DNA of 14,160 nt from CAYYVJ01 sp964475115 (lineage in GTDB: Bacteria > Bacillota > Clostridia > Lachnospirales > Lachnospiraceae). A program made the position numbers and the translations under genes. The stretch is taken from NCBI GenBank assembly GCA_964475115.1, contig CAYYVJ010000055.1, positions 1-14,160 on the forward strand. Reading direction: 5' to 3'. Below the pieces are notes generated by a model. That model saw only the letters and a list, made by a program, of their open reading frames with translations. It was not told the origin of the DNA and ran no database searches. Within the stretch, counting starts at the first letter, position 1. Each line of letters starts with the position of its first letter. Positions 7,368 through 14,160 of the stretch are shown here, piece by piece.

Positions 7368-8492
7368 CTAATAAATCCCACCGATCCCTAAATCCGTATC
7401 AATGGTATTTATATTATATAAAATTAAAACATCCTTAATATTAGGATTTTTATTGACAAGTTCACTTACTGCTTCCTTGTAATATCTTGGATCTATTACA
7501 TATATCTTTTTATAATGATTTGTTAAAAATGGAATTATACTATTTCCATAGCTGTCTTTAACAATGACAAGTTCATCCTTGGAATCGATTGATTCATTCG
7601 TTATCTCAATCATAGAGTGAATGTTATCTAAAAACAAGGAATACATATCCTTTTTCTTTAGATAATCATAATTATATAAAGTATCTGTTTTCTTTTTACT
7701 ATCACCATAGTATACTGTTAGATTTTGATTTTCCTTAAGAAATAGGTCGATTTTATCACCTTTCAAGGAATAATCATGGACTTTTGAATATATGGTTCCC
7801 TTAAAATCTTCTGTTACTGTTTCTATTTCAAATGCTTCCATTTCAAGTGGTGTAAATCCTTGATTATATGCAAATTCTTTATAAGCCACATAAGAACCAT
7901 AGTTTGTCCAATGATGATCCAAGTGATAAAACAACTGATAATTATCTTTTTCTTTGATTAGCGCATCTGTAACATCAATTGTATTAGCAGAAATAGCCCT
8001 ATATATTTCATTTAAAGTTTCTAATTGTTTTCCACTCGGCGCATAAGAAGGTAACTTGTCTTCATATATTGTTATTGCAGTAGGTACTAGCATAAAGGTT
8101 ACTTCTGCATCATTTATAGATTCTACAAAGCCATTTACTTGTTTAATAATCCTTTTATTATTTAATGGTTCTTTATAAATTTCAATTAAATATTCATCTT
8201 GCCCTATATAAACTTGACTTACTTCTACTTTTCCCATAAACAGTTCAAAAGAAGTTCTTAAGTTCATAAAATAATCTCGAAGCGGAAAATGATCCGCAAA
8301 ATAATCTTCCAACTCTTTTGTGAAGATTCCTTCTTTTAATTTCTCAAACGTTAATTCTGGAAATGTCTCTAAATATCTATTTTCATTTTCCGAAAAATCT
8401 TCTTTTTCTATTAATATAAAACTAATTGAAAAACATAGAATAATTGCAGACAGCAATATACCTATATAGCTTAAGTAAGAATTCTTTTCCAT
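7368..8492 (-). CDS. DHHW-family protein, AlgX/AlgJ-like SGNH O-acetylation factor
   Basis: A 374-residue membrane-anchored extracellular protein. One N-terminal transmembrane helix (about residues 8-28) is followed by ENRYLETFPELTF, typical of DHHW proteins. The signature is D192-H193-H194-W195 (YHLDHHWTNYGSY), and the nucleophile region is KDSYGNS with Ser314. These match the layout of the AlgX/AlgJ fold, whose catalytic D-x-H-W and a C-terminal Ser handle acetyl groups on polysaccharides. Inferred role: accept acyl groups exported by the adjacent MBOAT protein and place them on a surface polymer. The frame opens with GTG at 8498, but the ATG at 8492 is preferred because GAGG lies 5 bases upstream. 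That site overlaps the MBOAT stop codon, suggesting coupled translation. Last gene of the operon. The acceptor is unknown. Confidence 0.88.
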   Translation of the reverse strand: MEKNSYLSYIGILLSAIILCFSISFILIEKEDFSENENRYLETFPELTFEKLKEGIFTKELEDYFADHFPLRDYFMNLRTSFELFMGKVEVSQVYIGQDEYLIEIYKEPLNNKRIIKQVNGFVESINDAEVTFMLVPTAITIYEDKLPSYAPSGKQLETLNEIYRAISANTIDVTDALIKEKDNYQLFYHLDHHWTNYGSYVAYKEFAYNQGFTPLEMEAFEIETVTEDFKGTIYSKVHDYSLKGDKIDLFLKENQNLTVYYGDSKKKTDTLYNYDYLKKKDMYSLFLDNIHSMIEITNESIDSKDELVIVKDSYGNSIIPFLTNHYKKIYVIDPRYYKEAVSELVNKNPNIKDVLILYNINTIDTDLGIGGIY

Positions 8493-8499
8493 ACACACC

Positions 8500-9912
8500 T
8501 CAAAATCTAAAATATAAGAATGGGTTATAAGTGTTGCTAACTAAATAAGATATGGTTAATACAAGGAATACTGTGTAAGCAATTGCTAATATACCGGCCA
8601 TTATTATTTTACCATTTTCATTCTCAATCCCAAGAAATCGCTTACGTAACAAAGGGTACAGAGGAACTGAAAACAAAATAGCTATGAGTAAAAAGACTCC
8701 ATAATTTATGATATAATATAGGAAATGCTCGTCTATCATCGGGTTTCCATTTATTCCGAACATTAGCTTTAAAAAATTCCCCAAACGACCAAAGTCGTCA
8801 AATACAAATAATACAAATCCTACAATGACAATAAATACCGTATAAAAATGTTGAATAAACTTAGGAAGTTTAGAAAGCTTTTCTCCCCACACATATTTTT
8901 CAAATATTAATAAGATTCCATAATACACACCCCACAAAACAAAGTTCCAAGCAGCACCATGCCATAGGCCAGTTACTGCCCAAACCACTAACATATTACG
9001 GATATGTTTGCTTTTTCCTTTTCTATTTCCGCCTAAGGGAATATATAAATAATCACGAAACCAAGTCGAAAGGGAAATGTGCCATCTCCTCCAGAAATCA
9101 GTGACTGATTTTGCTATGAAAGGATAATTAAAGTTCTCTAAATAATGAAACCCTAACATCTCACCCATTCCTATTGCCATATCACTATATGCACTAAAAT
9201 CAAAATATAACTGCAAAGTAAAAGCGATTGCACCTAACCAAGCACTTGCAACAGACACTGATGGCATAACTGAAATAGTGTCCCATAAAAGACCAATATT
9301 ATTAGCAATAAGGACTTTCTTAAACAAACCTTCCATAAATCTAAGAATTCCATTTGAAAATCCTTTAAAATGAATCGTTCTTTCATGTATTTCATCATTT
9401 ACTGTACTAAACCTTACAATAGGGCCAGCAATCAGCTGTGGAAACATGGAAACATAGGTTAAATAAGTGAAAAAATTCTTTTCTACTTTCACATCATCTC
9501 TATACACATCTATACTATAACTCATGGATTGAAAGGTAAAGAAGCTAATGCCAATTGGTAGTTCCAATCGGAGTGGTTGGATCGATAGATTTGTTACATA
9601 GTTAATAAAATCAATTAAAAAATCAGCATATTTAAAAAATCCTAACATTGAAAGATTTACAAAAATAGAAACAAATAATAGCATCTTTTTTTTCAAAGGA
9701 GAATTCCTGTTTTTTTCTATCAATCGTCCATTTGAATAATCAACTCCACAGGCAAAAAGCATTAGCAAAATATAAATTGGTTCTCCCCATGCGTAAAAAA
9801 TCAAACTAAATATTAACAATAAATAGTTTTTCAATTTAAATGGTAGTGTATAATACAAGAAAAGGAATACCGGTAAGAAAAAAAAGAGAAATGGGATACT
9901 ACTAAAAACCAT
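8500..9912 (-). CDS. MBOAT-family membrane O-acyltransferase (AlgI/DltB-like)
   Basis: A 470-residue polytopic membrane protein with roughly 10-12 hydrophobic segments, starting with FSSIPFLFFFLPVFLFLYY, the usual opening of AlgI-like MBOAT proteins. The signature DFWRRWHISLSTWFRDYLYI and the invariant histidine H318 in GLWHGAAWNF are both intact, as are FDFSAYSDMAIG and AGPIVRF. It should transfer an acyl group, probably acetyl, from a cytoplasmic donor across the membrane. Standing between a lipoprotein and a DHHW protein, it is closer to polysaccharide O-acetylation than to D-alanylation; no dltA or dltC is present. The ATG at 9912 has AAGGAG 8 bases upstream, and that site overlaps the stop codon of the lipoprotein gene (TAAGGAG). 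The acceptor polymer is unknown. Confidence 0.94.
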   Translation of the reverse strand: MVFSSIPFLFFFLPVFLFLYYTLPFKLKNYLLLIFSLIFYAWGEPIYILLMLFACGVDYSNGRLIEKNRNSPLKKKMLLFVSIFVNLSMLGFFKYADFLIDFINYVTNLSIQPLRLELPIGISFFTFQSMSYSIDVYRDDVKVEKNFFTYLTYVSMFPQLIAGPIVRFSTVNDEIHERTIHFKGFSNGILRFMEGLFKKVLIANNIGLLWDTISVMPSVSVASAWLGAIAFTLQLYFDFSAYSDMAIGMGEMLGFHYLENFNYPFIAKSVTDFWRRWHISLSTWFRDYLYIPLGGNRKGKSKHIRNMLVVWAVTGLWHGAAWNFVLWGVYYGILLIFEKYVWGEKLSKLPKFIQHFYTVFIVIVGFVLFVFDDFGRLGNFLKLMFGINGNPMIDEHFLYYIINYGVFLLIAILFSVPLYPLLRKRFLGIENENGKIIMAGILAIAYTVFLVLTISYLVSNTYNPFLYFRF

Positions 9913-9924
9913 AATATTTTCTCC

Positions 9925-10407
9925 TTACTTTATATATTTTTCGATAATTTCTATTATGGTATTTCGTTCCTCTGATATTACCAAATACACATAAGCCCCT
10001 GAAGTTTCCACCTTACTTTTCTCTACAATTTCAAACTGCTCTGGCAAATAATTTTCAAGTTCTAGCTTTTTTTGGGTAATAATCGTTTCTAATACCTCTT
10101 GAAGACCTGATACACTTGCTTCATCTTTTGCCTTCATTAGGATGACCGTATCCGCATAAATAATCTCTTCTGCATTTCTAAAAAGGTATTCCTCTAATGT
10201 CCCTAGATCAATACCATAATAATTAGAGATATAATCATCGTTTAAAGCTATCATTTCTGGCAACTCTATCGCTTCTTCGATCTCTACATATATTTCAGAG
10301 AGATTTTTTTCCTCTTTCATTTCTAATGTAGTTTCTATTTCTACTTTTTTATTTCCGCACCCTACTAAAAATAAAGATAGCACCATTAAAATAAATAGTT
10401 TTTTCAT
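9925..10407 (-). CDS. Small lipoprotein with DUF4358-like domain
   Basis: A 160-residue exported lipoprotein. Residues 1-16 are a signal peptide ending in the lipobox LVGC, with Cys17 as lipid attachment site. A short Glu/Thr stretch (VEIETTLEMKEE) follows, then a domain of about 120 residues resembling DUF4358: two alpha-beta halves around YYGID and ADTVILMKAKDEASV, then a coiled helix and YVYLVIS near the end. The function of this domain is unknown to me. Its place inside an MBOAT/SGNH/DHHW operon suggests an accessory role in O-acylation outside the membrane, perhaps like AlgF in alginate acetylation, though I see no sequence link to AlgF. Its ATG overlaps the preceding stop by four bases (ATGA, 10404-10407), so translation is probably coupled. 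Confidence 0.8.
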   Translation of the reverse strand: MKKLFILMVLSLFLVGCGNKKVEIETTLEMKEEKNLSEIYVEIEEAIELPEMIALNDDYISNYYGIDLGTLEEYLFRNAEEIIYADTVILMKAKDEASVSGLQEVLETIITQKKLELENYLPEQFEIVEKSKVETSGAYVYLVISEERNTIIEIIEKYIK

Positions 10408-11402
10408 AGTCCCTTTCCTCCCATAGTCTCTTCTAATGCAAATTCTCGTAATAGTCTAGTCCATATATCATAAGCAGCTGGTGTTAAATGCACATATCCA
10501 TCACTACAATATTCTTCTGCTAATCCACCATTTTCATCTGCTAAACTTTCTGCAATCTCAATATATCCAATTTCTTTCCCTATACTGTATTCTTTTATCG
10601 CTACATTAAATTCTCTAATCAAATCATTGTTAAGAGAATTCTTCTCACTTCCTATTAACATATAAGTTGTACTTATAATATATATTTGAATGGAAGGATT
10701 ATCTGACTGAATTCGGCCTATCATTTCATCATATAATTCAACCGTTTTCTCAACTCCTTGCATTCCTATATCATTAAGTCCTAGAAAAATGAAAACTTTT
10801 TCTGCTTCCATAAGCCTAATAGATTCTTGAATTTGACGCTGTTTACCCTGATAAATTGGGTGTATAGATGTTTCACTTACCTCTTTTAATGCGCTTCGAG
10901 TAGAAAAGCTTCCTGAAACAAGAAATTCAGGATTACTTAAAACAGTTCCTTTACGCATAACATAATTTCGAAATCCCATCATAACAGAATCTCCTACAAA
11001 TACAGCGTTCTGAAAAAATTCATCTGCTTCTTGAATCTCTTCTTCCTCTAGTATGCTTGTAGTCTCTATCTCTAATGAATCCTTTGTCTCTGTAGATGTA
11101 TCACTCTTTACACTTGTCTCCATCTCTGTACTTATCTCTATCTCTGTGCTTGTCTCTATCTCTGTGCTTGTCTCTATTTCTTCAGTTGTCTCTATTTCTG
11201 TAGTTGACTCTAACTCTACTGTCGTATCTATCTCTATACTGCTTTCATTATCTATACCAGTATCCACCATATTTTTTCTTTTTATTTGGTATGTACGAAT
11301 TCCTATTACTGTTCCAGCTATTACAACCACACTTACTACAATACAACTTACTTTTATTATTAATTTCTTCTTATCCTTTAAGATTTGAAAAAACTTATTC
11401 AT
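10404..11402 (-). CDS. Membrane-anchored SGNH/GDSL hydrolase with hexapeptide-repeat stalk
   Basis: A 332-residue protein with three parts. Residues 1-13 are cytoplasmic and basic, and residues 14-35 form one transmembrane helix. Residues 57-116 are a low-complexity stalk of ten six-residue units (EIETST type). Residues about 130-325 are an SGNH hydrolase domain outside the membrane. Block I is GDSVMMG with nucleophile Ser139, block III is GLND (Gly208, Asn210) and block V is DGYVH with Asp301 and His305, so the catalytic set is complete. It probably acts as an acetylesterase or acetyltransferase on a surface glycan. It leads the operon with the lipoprotein, MBOAT and DHHW genes. The ATG at 11402 has GGAGAAAGG starting 14 bases upstream. 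The stalk probably holds the catalytic domain away from the membrane through the wall. Confidence 0.88.
   Translation of the reverse strand: MNKFFQILKDKKKLIIKVSCIVVSVVVIAGTVIGIRTYQIKRKNMVDTGIDNESSIEIDTTVELESTTEIETTEEIETSTEIETSTEIEISTEMETSVKSDTSTETKDSLEIETTSILEEEEIQEADEFFQNAVFVGDSVMMGFRNYVMRKGTVLSNPEFLVSGSFSTRSALKEVSETSIHPIYQGKQRQIQESIRLMEAEKVFIFLGLNDIGMQGVEKTVELYDEMIGRIQSDNPSIQIYIISTTYMLIGSEKNSLNNDLIREFNVAIKEYSIGKEIGYIEIAESLADENGGLAEEYCSDGYVHLTPAAYDIWTRLLREFALEETMGGKGL
11055..11234 (-). repeat. Tandem 18-bp (six-codon) repeats encoding the EIETST stalk
   Basis: Ten consecutive six-codon units encode EIDTTV, ELESTT, EIETTE, EIETST (twice), EIEIST, EMETSV, KSDTST, ETKDSL and EIETTS. The central units are nearly identical in DNA (recurring tctctgtgcttgtctcta on the plus strand) and the outer ones have drifted. 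Such repeats can gain or lose units by slippage without breaking the frame. Confidence 0.9.
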
Positions 11403-11437
11403 CTAGCCTTTCTCCAATCCGTCATGTATTTCTATTT

Positions 11438-11469
11438 TGCTTAAAGGAAATAATATAATACTTTAAGCA
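11438..11469 (-). promoter_or_regulatory. Inverted repeat in the leader of the acyltransferase operon
   Basis: Perfect 9-base arms (11438-11446 and 11461-11469, TGCTTAAAG type) flank a 14-base AT-rich centre. It lies between the predicted start site (about 11490) and the ATG at 11402, so it is either an RNA hairpin or an operator. No T tract follows, so it is not an obvious terminator. Confidence 0.5.
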
Positions 11470-11495
11470 GGCAAGCTTATTGGCCAACCGTAAAT

Positions 11496-11504
11496 ATTAT
11501 ATCA
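11496..11504 (-). promoter_or_regulatory. Extended -10 promoter of the SGNH-DUF4358-MBOAT-DHHW operon
   Basis: On the minus strand TGATATAAT is a perfect extended -10 element (TGN plus TATAAT at 11496-11501). The best -35 candidate, TTCACA, is 19 bases upstream, which is long, but an extended -10 depends less on a -35. Start would be near 11490, leaving a leader of about 88 bases. The 149-base space between dapF and the SGNH gene holds this promoter and the inverted repeat at 11438-11469; I see no convincing terminator for dapF there. Confidence 0.6.
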
Positions 11505-11551
11505 TGATAACCTACACTTTTGTGAACTAATTTCACTTTTTTCAGAATTAA

Positions 11552-12397
11552 TTATATGATAATTTCCTCTCTTAATTCACCCGAAAAAACCTCTACTGCA
11601 GGACCTTTCATGTACACAAAATTCTTCTCCCGATCCCAGTAAATCCATAGCTTTCCACCTAAAATCTCCACTTCCACTTCGTCTTCTGTATAGCCATTTA
11701 AAATTGCAGCTACTACGCTTGCACATGCTCCTGTCCCACAAGATAACGTTTCGCCAGATCCTCTCTCCCAAACTCTCATTTTAATCTGTTTTCTATTCAT
11801 CACTTGGACAAATTCCACATTTACTCTTTCAGGGAACATTTCATGATTCTCTAAATAGGAGCCCACGCTTTCCACCTTTGCACTTAATGTATCTGGAATA
11901 AAAAGCACACAATGAGGATTTCCCATGGAAACACAAGTCATATGATATTCTTCATTCTCTACCATTATTTTTTCATTTATTATACTTTCTTTTTGATATA
12001 ATACAGGTATTTCCTCAGCTTTTACTATCGGTTTGCCCATATTTACCTTTATACTATCAACCTTATTTTCTTTTATTTTAAGATCCAGTGTTTTAATTCC
12101 TGAAAAGGTTTCTATCGTCATCTTTTCTTTTTTTACAATTCCTCGTTCATACGCATATTTAGCCACACATCTAATACCATTCCCACACATTTTTGCTATT
12201 GAACCATCCGCATTATAGATATCCATTTTGCAATCTGCTATTTGAGATGGCTTAATTAAAATCAGACCATCTGAACCTATTCCAAAATTTCGATTACTTA
12301 CTTTTATGGCTAATTCTGTTGGATCGTTCACTTCTTCTTCAAAACAGTTTATATAGACATAATCATTTCCAGTACCATGCATTTTTACAAACTTCAT
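11552..12397 (-). CDS. dapF: Diaminopimelate epimerase
   Basis: A 281-residue cytoplasmic, cofactor-independent epimerase that interconverts LL- and meso-diaminopimelate for lysine and peptidoglycan synthesis. It begins MKFVKMHGTGNDYVYI. Both catalytic cysteines are visible: Cys71 in MCGNGIRC and Cys220 in SCGTGACA. F-G-I-G-S-D-G-L and the G-N-P-H motif (159-162) are also intact. An in-frame ATG at 12409 lies four codons further up, but it overlaps the ribosome site; GGAGG is 5 bases before the ATG at 12397, which also matches the family start. It lies 19 bases after the dipeptidase gene. Position beside two peptidoglycan-peptide hydrolases suggests a link with diaminopimelate salvage as well as synthesis. 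Confidence 0.97.
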   Translation of the reverse strand: MKFVKMHGTGNDYVYINCFEEEVNDPTELAIKVSNRNFGIGSDGLILIKPSQIADCKMDIYNADGSIAKMCGNGIRCVAKYAYERGIVKKEKMTIETFSGIKTLDLKIKENKVDSIKVNMGKPIVKAEEIPVLYQKESIINEKIMVENEEYHMTCVSMGNPHCVLFIPDTLSAKVESVGSYLENHEMFPERVNVEFVQVMNRKQIKMRVWERGSGETLSCGTGACASVVAAILNGYTEDEVEVEILGGKLWIYWDREKNFVYMKGPAVEVFSGELREEIII

Positions 12398-12416
12398 ATT
12401 TACCTCCATCCTATTT

Positions 12417-13385
12417 CTACAATATTTCTTTATATAAATTTAAAACATTTTTATAAAATATTGATTCGATTTCACTTGACCTAAAACCAGCCTTTATCAT
12501 TTCATGTTCTAGTATTGGCAAAAATGAGGCATTCTTCAATTCTATTTCCCCTTCCATGCCATCAAAATCACTCCCTAGTCCTAAACAATTCACTCCACCT
12601 ATCTTAACTATATGCTTTATATGTTTAATTATATATTCTATCCTAGATTTTGCTTCATGCTTTTTTATGTTTGCATCTAAGAAATAAGGACAGTAGTTTA
12701 ACCCCATGATGCCGCCTTTCAACGCAAGCTTATGTATCATATCATCTGTCAAATTTCTTTCATGAGGGCTTATGGACCTTGAATTAGAGTGGCTTGCAAC
12801 AAAAGGTCTTGTAGAATGTTCTAGAACATCATAAAAACCTTCATCTGACATATGAGATACATCCACAACCATGCCCATCTGTTCCATCTTATATATAAAC
12901 TCCAAGCCTTTTTCCTTTAAGCCTTTCTTAATCGTATCTCCAAAGGATAAGCCATTTGGATAACCCAATTCATTTTCATAATTCCATAAAAGTGTCATCA
13001 TTCTAACTCCTCTTTGATAGAATTTGCTCAACAAATCTATATCACCCTTGCAAACTCCACCTTCTTCAATCGTAAGTAATGCAGACAGTTTTCCACTTTT
13101 TTGGTTTTTTTCAATGTCTTTATATGTATAAATCTGTGAGATCTCTTCCTTGTTCTCAATTAATAACTTTTCAAAGCAATCAATCATTTCCATACAAAAT
13201 AAAAAAGGATCCTCTTCCTTTTCTATATTTATATACATAGCAAAATTCTGTAAAAGATAATCTCCATTTTTCATTTTTTTTATATCAAGGTTAAGATCGT
13301 TTTCATATAAACCAGTTTCTATTCCAACTTTTCTATTTTCGGAAATTACCGAAATAGTATCACAATGCATATCTACTACCTTCAT
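12417..13385 (-). CDS. Zinc dipeptidase of the membrane dipeptidase (M19) family
   Basis: A 322-residue cytoplasmic metalloenzyme of the renal-dipeptidase type that cleaves dipeptides, often with a D- or otherwise unusual C-terminal residue. The binuclear zinc ligands are all visible: His7 and Asp9 (MHCDT), the bridging Glu108 (EEGG), His178 (DVSHMS), His199 (ASHSNSR) and Asp273 (GSDFDG). The 21-residue spacing between the two later histidines matches that in the mammalian enzyme. There is no signal peptide, so it works inside the cell. Between a muropeptide endopeptidase and dapF, a role in breaking down imported cell-wall dipeptides is plausible but inferred. The ATG at 13385 is 7 bases after the previous stop; GGAGG is 11 bases upstream, a rather long spacing. 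Confidence 0.93.
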   Translation of the reverse strand: MKVVDMHCDTISVISENRKVGIETGLYENDLNLDIKKMKNGDYLLQNFAMYINIEKEEDPFLFCMEMIDCFEKLLIENKEEISQIYTYKDIEKNQKSGKLSALLTIEEGGVCKGDIDLLSKFYQRGVRMMTLLWNYENELGYPNGLSFGDTIKKGLKEKGLEFIYKMEQMGMVVDVSHMSDEGFYDVLEHSTRPFVASHSNSRSISPHERNLTDDMIHKLALKGGIMGLNYCPYFLDANIKKHEAKSRIEYIIKHIKHIVKIGGVNCLGLGSDFDGMEGEIELKNASFLPILEHEMIKAGFRSSEIESIFYKNVLNLYKEIL

Positions 13386-13392
13386 ACAAGCC

Positions 13393-14160
13393 CTAGCCTC
13401 CGAATATACTTCCCACTGCTTTTATTTTTTTTGCCAAATCTTCTCTATAATCTTCATCATTAGGATTCAAACTATTTATAACCACTCCATCACTACCTTT
13501 TTTTAAAGTAGAATGTATGTATCTCTGATTTCCTATATACATAGCTACATGACCAGGAAAGAATAATAAATCCGCCTTTTTTATTTGTGAAATATGGATT
13601 TCCTTAACAGGAAACCCTTCTTTTATAGCTGCATCTCGGTAAATGCTAATCCCATTTAGATAATAAGCCATAAAGCAAAGACCTGAACAATCGATTCCCA
13701 TAGGAGTCTTTCCTCCCCAACGATATCCTGTACCCAAATAATCATATGCCGTTTTTACAATATTTTGTCTCATTAAAACTTCATTCTTATTATTTGCACT
13801 TACTATAAATTCTCCTAAGTGAGATGCCCTTATAAACCCATTACTTCCATCACATAAAGCCACTTTAATCCAGCCTTCAGCATCTGCTTTCGATAGAACT
13901 CCAATCACGCCCCCTCGAGTTATTGTCATTTTTATAACACTTTGTATTCTAGGCTCTGTCAGAACATCTGTACAAGAACTTATAACCACTTTTTTTTCTA
14001 ACCCATGCCAAAATTGAAGAGTTTTTTCATCTTGAATAATATCATTTTTATGTACGTATCCAGTATAATGGTATTTGGTTTTTATTTCTACCCATTCTTT
14101 TGAACTATTACTTAAAATCTCAATTTCCATTCCGCATAAACCTTCATCTACTCTCTCTGA
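13393..14160 (-). CDS. SH3-NlpC/P60 endopeptidase (YkfC-like), 5' end beyond the window
   Basis: A cysteine peptidase that probably cuts the gamma-D-glutamyl-diamino acid bond of peptidoglycan stem peptides. The frame stays open through the last base of the window, ten codons above the ATG at 14130 (SERVDEGLCG), so that ATG is internal and the true start lies outside. Numbered from that internal ATG, residues 1-35 are the end of one bacterial SH3 domain (GYVHKNDI), about 45-108 a second, and about 120-245 the NlpC/P60 domain. The catalytic set is Cys148 (GIDCSGL), His194 (GHVAMYIG) and His206; the 12-residue gap between the histidines is as in YkfC. No signal peptide is visible in the part shown. 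The stop is 7 bases before the dipeptidase start, so the genes are probably co-transcribed and serve muropeptide recycling. Confidence 0.92.
   Translation of the reverse strand, partial: SERVDEGLCGMEIEILSNSSKEWVEIKTKYHYTGYVHKNDIIQDEKTLQFWHGLEKKVVISSCTDVLTEPRIQSVIKMTITRGGVIGVLSKADAEGWIKVALCDGSNGFIRASHLGEFIVSANNKNEVLMRQNIVKTAYDYLGTGYRWGGKTPMGIDCSGLCFMAYYLNGISIYRDAAIKEGFPVKEIHISQIKKADLLFFPGHVAMYIGNQRYIHSTLKKGSDGVVINSLNPNDEDYREDLAKKIKAVGSIFGG

Noticed and set aside
8493..8498. GTG start two codons upstream in the DHHW gene
   Set aside because: It falls inside the ribosome site of the better ATG at 8492.
11053..11458. Plus-strand frames rich in Val-Ser-Ile or Leu-Tyr repeats
   Set aside because: They are the antisense of the hexad repeat and transmembrane helix of the SGNH gene; no ribosome site or family match.
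11522..11542. GTGAA/TTCAC hairpin followed by six T's after dapF
   Set aside because: The T run is on the plus strand, where no gene ends. On the minus strand the 5-bp stem lacks a U tract, so it is not a dapF terminator.
11577..11771. Minus-strand 64-codon frame within dapF
   Set aside because: Out-of-frame shadow of the well-supported dapF coding sequence.

Overview
The window is AT-rich, and every gene I can support lies on the minus strand, so it is described here from right to left. Gene content and style point to a Gram-positive anaerobe of the class Clostridia, most likely Lachnospiraceae. The pointers are strong AGGAGG-type ribosome sites, an HD-GYP protein, a small three-repeat protein family I know from that group, a DHHW/MBOAT module, and sugar-acid genes of the gut or plant-fibre fermenter type. 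A run of 100 N at 6849-6948 shows this is a draft assembly with a scaffold gap.

Right end (11552-14160): a cell-wall peptide cluster. It holds an SH3-NlpC/P60 endopeptidase cut by the window edge, a zinc M19 dipeptidase and diaminopimelate epimerase (dapF). The genes are 7 and 19 bases apart, and together they suit release, trimming and reuse of muropeptides and diaminopimelate.

Centre right (7325-11504): a compact four-gene unit with its own extended -10 promoter, a hairpin in its leader and a strong terminator. It encodes a membrane-anchored SGNH hydrolase on a repetitive Glu/Thr stalk, a DUF4358-like lipoprotein, an MBOAT O-acyltransferase and a DHHW (AlgX/AlgJ-like) protein. The logic resembles alginate or wall O-acetylation: MBOAT moves acyl groups across the membrane and the SGNH-type proteins handle them outside. 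The polymer that is modified is unknown. This is the least described system in the window.

Middle (5485-7207): the first 79 codons of a subtilisin-like protease stop at the gap edge, and tagaturonate epimerase (uxaE) emerges from the other side of the gap without its N-terminus.

Left centre (1893-5480): hexuronate catabolism. uxuA, uxuB and an FCD-type GntR regulator form an operon behind a perfect-consensus promoter (TTGACA, 16 bases, TATAAT), with a palindromic operator at the expected transcription start. With UxaE turning tagaturonate into fructuronate, one branch (UxuB, then UxuA) can take both galacturonate and glucuronate to 2-keto-3-deoxygluconate. The isomerase and the KDG kinase and aldolase are not in the window.

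Left end (60-1901): an HD-GYP phosphodiesterase whose promoter overlaps the terminator of the hexuronate operon, followed by a small helical protein of unknown function built of three repeats. No tRNA, rRNA, CRISPR array or insertion sequence was seen. No gene-free stretch exceeds 300 bases.
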